From Pedobacter changchengzhani (GTDB lineage: Bacteria; Bacteroidota; Bacteroidia; Sphingobacteriales; Sphingobacteriaceae): DNA of 64,000 nt. The notes beneath the pieces are model-generated. The model had not been told where the DNA came from. It ran no database searches and saw only the letters and a list, made by a program, of their open reading frames with translations. The translations under genes were made by a program, and so were the position numbers. Positions within the stretch are counted from its first letter, which is position 1. The number at the start of each line of letters is the position of its first letter. The stretch is from assembly GCF_004354365.1 (NCBI RefSeq), contig NZ_SJCY01000005.1, positions 166,806 through 230,805 on the forward strand. The letters are read 5' to 3'. Shown here piece after piece: positions 60,725 to 64,000 of this stretch.

Positions 60725-63619
60725 ATGAGTGAAGAATTAGACCAAAATATAAACGGAGAACAAAAGCATACCATCACCCCAATTAATGGTTTATATGAAA
60801 ATTGGTTCCTCGATTATGCTTCTTATGTAATTCTAGATCGTGCTGTTCCGCATATTCATGATGGATTAAAACCCGTTCAGCGCCGCATTATGCACTCGCT
60901 AAAAGAAATGGACGATGGACGTTTCAACAAAGCTGCGAATGTAATCGGCAATACCATGAAATATCACCCACACGGTGATGCATCAATTGGCGATGCAATG
61001 GTACAAATAGGGCAAAAGGATTTGTTAATTGATATGCAGGGCAACTGGGGCGACCCAATCACCGGCGATAGTGCTGCTGCACCTCGTTATATCGAGGCTC
61101 GGCTATCAAAATTTGCCAATGAAGTAGTTTTCAATGCCGATACTACAGAATGGCAATTGAGTTACGATGGAAGGAATAACGAGCCCATCACACTTCCTGT
61201 TAAGTTTCCTTTATTACTTGCGCAAGGTGCAGAAGGTATTGCCGTAGGCTTGGCAACGAAAGTAATGCCGCACAACTTTATCGAGCTTATTGATGCATCG
61301 ATTGATGTGCTTAACGGTATTCGTCCTAATATAATGCCCGATTTCTTTACGGGAGGTATGGCCGATTTTACAAACTATAACGAAGGACAAAGAGGGGGTA
61401 AGATACGGGTAAGGGCAAAAATTACCGAAAAAGATAAGAAAACTTTGGTGATTACTGAAGTGCCGTATAGCACAACAACCAGTTCTATTATCGACAGTAT
61501 TTTAGCGGCCAACGACAAGGGCAAAATAAAAATTAAAAAAATTGAAGACAGTACCGCTGCCAATGTAGAAATTATTGTGCATTTGGCGCCAGGCATTTCG
61601 CCTGATGTAACCATTGATGCACTTTATGCGTTTACGGCCTGCGAAGTCTCCATTTCTCCAAATACATGTATTATTCAAGATGATAAGCCACACTTTTTAA
61701 GTGTAAACGATATCTTGATTGAAAATACTAAACACACTAAACGGTTATTAAAAAAAGAACTCGAAATTCGTTTGCACGAATTACAAGAGAAAATTTTCTT
61801 TAGTTCGTTGCTCAAAATTTTCATTCAAGAAGGGATGTACAAAAACCCCGAATATGAAAATTCTACCAATTTTGATGCCGTAGTAGAAGTTCTACATCGT
61901 TTATTCCAGCCATTTAAACCTTCGCTTTACCGCGAAATACTGCCCGAAGATTTTAAAAAGCTCATTGATAAACCAATGAGCAGCATTACACGTTTCGATG
62001 TGAAAAAGGCTGACGAGCAAATGAAAAATCTGGAAGATGAAATAAAAGTGGTTAAAAATCATTTGAAGCACCTTAACGATTATTCTATTGCGTGGTATCA
62101 AAGGCTTAAAGATAAATACGGTAAAGGCAGAGAACGTAAAACTGAGATCCGTTTATTCGATCGTGTAGAAGCATCAAAAGTAGCTTTAGCAAATGTAAAG
62201 TTGTACATGAATACCGATGATGGTTTTATTGGTACAGGCTTAAAGAAAGATTTATTTATTGCCGATTGCTCGGATATTGATGAGGTGATTGTTTTCCGCG
62301 AGGATGGAAAATGCATCATAACCAAAGTAGCTGATAAAACGTTCGTTGGCAAAGGAATTATACATGCACAGGTTTTTAAAAAGGGTGATGAACGGACCAT
62401 TTATAATATGGTTTACAAAGATGGATCAACAGGAACGGCTTATATAAAACGTTTCGCCGTAGTTGGTGTTACACGCGATAAAGAATACGATTTAACAAAG
62501 GGAACTAAGGGCTCTAAAGTTTTATATTTTACAGCTAATCCAAATGGCGAAGCTGAAATTATAAGCATTGCGCTAAAGCCACATTCTAAACTCCGTAAGT
62601 TGCAGTTCGACCATGATTTTGCTGAAGTTGCAATTAAAGGTCGTGGTTCTCAGGGAAATATTATTTCTAAATTTCCTGTTAAGAAAATTATCCTTAAAAG
62701 TAAAGGCGTTTCTACCTTATCGGGATTAAAAATATGGTATGATGATTTACTAAAACGGTTAAATGTTGATGGTAGAGGAAAATATTTAGGCGAATTTGAT
62801 GGCGATGACAGGATTTTGCAAGTGCATAAAGACGGTTTCTACGAGTTAAGCTCTTTCGAGTTAAGCAACCACTTTGATGATGGTTTAATTTCGATACAGA
62901 AGTTTGATGCAGAAAAAGTTTTTGCTGCGGTTCATTTTGATGGGAAAGCGCAGAATTACTTCGTAAAGCGGTTCGTTTTTGAGCTTCAGTCGAACGGTAG
63001 GAAAGTGATTTTTATCAGTGAAGAGCCAAAATCTAAATTATTATATTTAACAGCAAATGCCGAAGCAAAGGTTATTGTTGATGTTTTAAAAGGCAAAACC
63101 CAAATCGCAGAGACCTTAGATTTAGTAATATCAGAGTTAATTGATGTTAAAGGTATAAAAGCAAACGGCAACCGATTATCGCCACATGATGTGAAGAAAG
63201 TGGTTTTAGAAGAGCCAGAGAGTGAGAGCGAGATTGAGGCTGAGGTTGAGGTTGAGGCTGAGGTTGAGGTTGAGGTTGAGGTTGAGGTTGAGGGCGAGAT
63301 TCAGGCTGAGGTTGAGGATGTTTTAGACGAAAATCCATCGGAAAAATTAGAGAAGCCAGAAGTTGAAGAAAAACCATCTGCAGCTGTTAGCAAACCCCAA
63401 GTAGAAAGATTAAAAAATACGGAAAAGGTGCGTTTAAATTCGATTTCGGAAGATAAAATAATTGAAGAAGATACCCCAGCTGAGCCTAAAATCGTGCCTG
63501 CAAAAGAAAACGATGTTATTAAGGAAGAACAAGTGAAACCAGCTAAAAAAATTAATCTTGAAATTACCAACCCTGATGATATAGAAATTGATGATAAAGG
63601 GCAGTTAGGATTGTTTTAG
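60725..63619 (+). CDS. parC: Type IIA DNA topoisomerase subunit A (topoisomerase IV ParC-type)
   Basis: The DNA-cleaving subunit, partner of the ParE-type protein at 46823-48691. The breakage-reunion domain has YASYVILDRAVPHIHDGLKP, KYHPHGDASIGDAMVQ and the catalytic Tyr122 in AAPRYIEARL. A long coiled-coil region (about 410-470) and the C-terminal beta-pinwheel (about 490-810) follow. Beyond residue 830 the protein has an acidic low-complexity tail, first an alternating Glu-Val/Ala block encoded by GAGGTT/GAGGCT hexamers at about 63230-63319, then a Glu/Lys/Pro-rich segment ending DDKGQLGLF. At 964 residues it is longer than usual because of this tail. ATG at 60725. Confidence 0.95.
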   Translation: MSEELDQNINGEQKHTITPINGLYENWFLDYASYVILDRAVPHIHDGLKPVQRRIMHSLKEMDDGRFNKAANVIGNTMKYHPHGDASIGDAMVQIGQKDLLIDMQGNWGDPITGDSAAAPRYIEARLSKFANEVVFNADTTEWQLSYDGRNNEPITLPVKFPLLLAQGAEGIAVGLATKVMPHNFIELIDASIDVLNGIRPNIMPDFFTGGMADFTNYNEGQRGGKIRVRAKITEKDKKTLVITEVPYSTTTSSIIDSILAANDKGKIKIKKIEDSTAANVEIIVHLAPGISPDVTIDALYAFTACEVSISPNTCIIQDDKPHFLSVNDILIENTKHTKRLLKKELEIRLHELQEKIFFSSLLKIFIQEGMYKNPEYENSTNFDAVVEVLHRLFQPFKPSLYREILPEDFKKLIDKPMSSITRFDVKKADEQMKNLEDEIKVVKNHLKHLNDYSIAWYQRLKDKYGKGRERKTEIRLFDRVEASKVALANVKLYMNTDDGFIGTGLKKDLFIADCSDIDEVIVFREDGKCIITKVADKTFVGKGIIHAQVFKKGDERTIYNMVYKDGSTGTAYIKRFAVVGVTRDKEYDLTKGTKGSKVLYFTANPNGEAEIISIALKPHSKLRKLQFDHDFAEVAIKGRGSQGNIISKFPVKKIILKSKGVSTLSGLKIWYDDLLKRLNVDGRGKYLGEFDGDDRILQVHKDGFYELSSFELSNHFDDGLISIQKFDAEKVFAAVHFDGKAQNYFVKRFVFELQSNGRKVIFISEEPKSKLLYLTANAEAKVIVDVLKGKTQIAETLDLVISELIDVKGIKANGNRLSPHDVKKVVLEEPESESEIEAEVEVEAEVEVEVEVEVEGEIQAEVEDVLDENPSEKLEKPEVEEKPSAAVSKPQVERLKNTEKVRLNSISEDKIIEEDTPAEPKIVPAKENDVIKEEQVKPAKKINLEITNPDDIEIDDKGQLGLF
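63230..63319 (+). repeat. In-frame hexanucleotide microsatellite inside parC
   Basis: About 14 copies of GAGGTT or GAGGCT with few interruptions encode alternating Glu-Val and Glu-Ala. The six-base period keeps the reading frame, so slippage would change the tail length by two residues per unit without breaking the protein. Confidence 0.9.
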
Positions 63620-63632
63620 TTTTTATTTCAAA

Positions 63633-63720
63633 GTCATCCAATGACTAATATACGTTACGCACATACTTCTTGGAGTCATCAGATGAATATAAGCACAGCA
63701 ATAATATTCATCCGATGACT
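63633..63720. repeat. Related palindromes after parC
   Basis: GTCATCCAATGAC (63633-63645) is a short palindrome. AGTCATCAGATGAATAT (63674-63690) and ATATTCATCCGATGACT (63704-63720) are near-perfect inverted repeats of related sequence. They may terminate parC or be a small dispersed repeat. They lie just outside the insertion sequence. Confidence 0.6.
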
Positions 63721-63763
63721 AATTAACAAGCATAATTGATATCATGCTCCGAGTATGTACCAC

Positions 63764-64000
63764 GAACTGTGTCAAAGCGTTAAACCTTTAAACACAATTA
63801 GCGATGAGAACAGGAGAAGATTTTGATTTTGAGAGCTTCAAAAACGAAGCAATGGCTGGGCTAAGTTCCGGCAAAAAGATGACTGGAAGTGATGGTGTTT
63901 TGGCACCTATGATGAAGCATTTTTTAGAGTCTATGATGGCTGGGGAATTGAACCATCACTTATCTGAGAGTAAGCTCAATGGTTTTGCAAACAGAAAGAA
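63764..64000 (+). mobile_element. Left end of an IS256-family insertion sequence (cut by window edge)
   Basis: GAACTGTGTCAAAG at about 63764 resembles the terminal inverted repeat of IS256-family elements, which often read G-A-x-A-C-T-G-T-G-T-C-A-A-A. The transposase ATG follows 40 bases later. The right end lies beyond the window, so the repeat pair and target duplication cannot be checked here. Confidence 0.65.
63804..64000 (+). CDS. IS256-family transposase, N-terminal part (partial)
   Basis: The frame opens MRTGEDFDFESFKNEAMAGL and continues with KKMTGSDGVLAPMMKHFLES, MMAGELNHHLSESKLNGFAN and RK at the window edge. The stretch L-A-P-M-M-K-x-x-L-E-x-M-x-x-x-E-L-x-x-H-L is the conserved N-terminus of IS256/mutator-type transposases, which use a DDE active site further on. 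About 65 residues of roughly 400 are visible, so integrity of the gene is unknown. Confidence 0.85.
   Translation, partial: MRTGEDFDFESFKNEAMAGLSSGKKMTGSDGVLAPMMKHFLESMMAGELNHHLSESKLNGFANRK

Noticed and set aside
60595..60777. Minus-strand frame over the parC start
   Set aside because: It overlaps the start of parC and the AT-rich leader; its hydrophobic look comes from the A-rich plus-strand sequence.
63147..63377. Minus-strand frame with a Pro-Gln repeat opposite the parC tail
   Set aside because: It is the antisense reading of the GAGGTT microsatellite; the plus frame is continuous with the conserved topoisomerase domains and its conserved C-terminal end.

Overview
The window looks like chromosomal DNA of a Bacteroidota bacterium, most likely from the Sphingobacteriaceae and Pedobacter-like. 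The sequence is AT-rich. It carries a lipoprotein TamL next to TamB, the FtsX-DUF3098-UppP-TruB-RibF gene order, LytS/LytTR signalling, single-chain iron-sulfur serine dehydratase, RibBA, and several -7 boxes of the Bacteroidota form TAnnTTTG. Strong Shine-Dalgarno sites are rare, and several genes start with TTG or GTG. The genus is inferred from family knowledge; no database search was run.

Layout. 1-8.2 kb: end of a possible glycosidase, a DPP-IV type peptidase, a 306-bp tandem repeat, serine dehydratase, aminopeptidase P, a zinc alcohol dehydrogenase, a small membrane protein and a gene fragment. 8.4-13.5 kb: tRNA-Met, a RadC-like gene, then an accessory block of three minus-strand genes. 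Each of these genes ends at a foldable element carrying CTAACAGC or CTAACA, and one element has the architecture of an integron attC site. The three genes encode a protein with a HEPN-type motif, a PD-(D/E)xK nuclease and a class III cyclase-like protein. I read this as an integrase-less cassette array (CALIN-like) with possible defence cargo; it is the most interesting part of the window.

13.5-24.6 kb: START-like protein, LptF/G permease, RibBA, a first TamB-like protein, TsaD, a small membrane protein, a repeat cluster and RecA. 24.7-41.4 kb: endonuclease III, two 252-bp elements with terminal inverted repeats, an ECF sigma factor, UvrA, a LysE-family exporter, a LytS/LytTR pair, a DUF2157-like protein, then the minus-strand ftsX-DUF3098-[DUF4160-DUF2442-PIN fragment]-uppP-truB-yitT-ribF cluster and a ParE/antitoxin pair. 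41.5-64 kb: LeuS, a DEAD-box helicase, type IIA topoisomerase subunit B followed by a hybrid histidine kinase, YihY, TamL-TamB, cytidine deaminase, a 130-bp minisatellite, topoisomerase subunit A and the left end of an IS256-family element.

Most genes are housekeeping: envelope biogenesis (LptF/G, TamB, TamL, UppP), cofactor synthesis (RibBA, RibF), DNA maintenance (RecA, Nth, UvrA, topoisomerase) and translation (LeuS, TsaD, TruB). The intergenic DNA is unusually rich in repeats, both dispersed palindromic and tandem. Repeat-like sequence also appears inside coding regions (ribF, leuS, tsaD, nth, parC).
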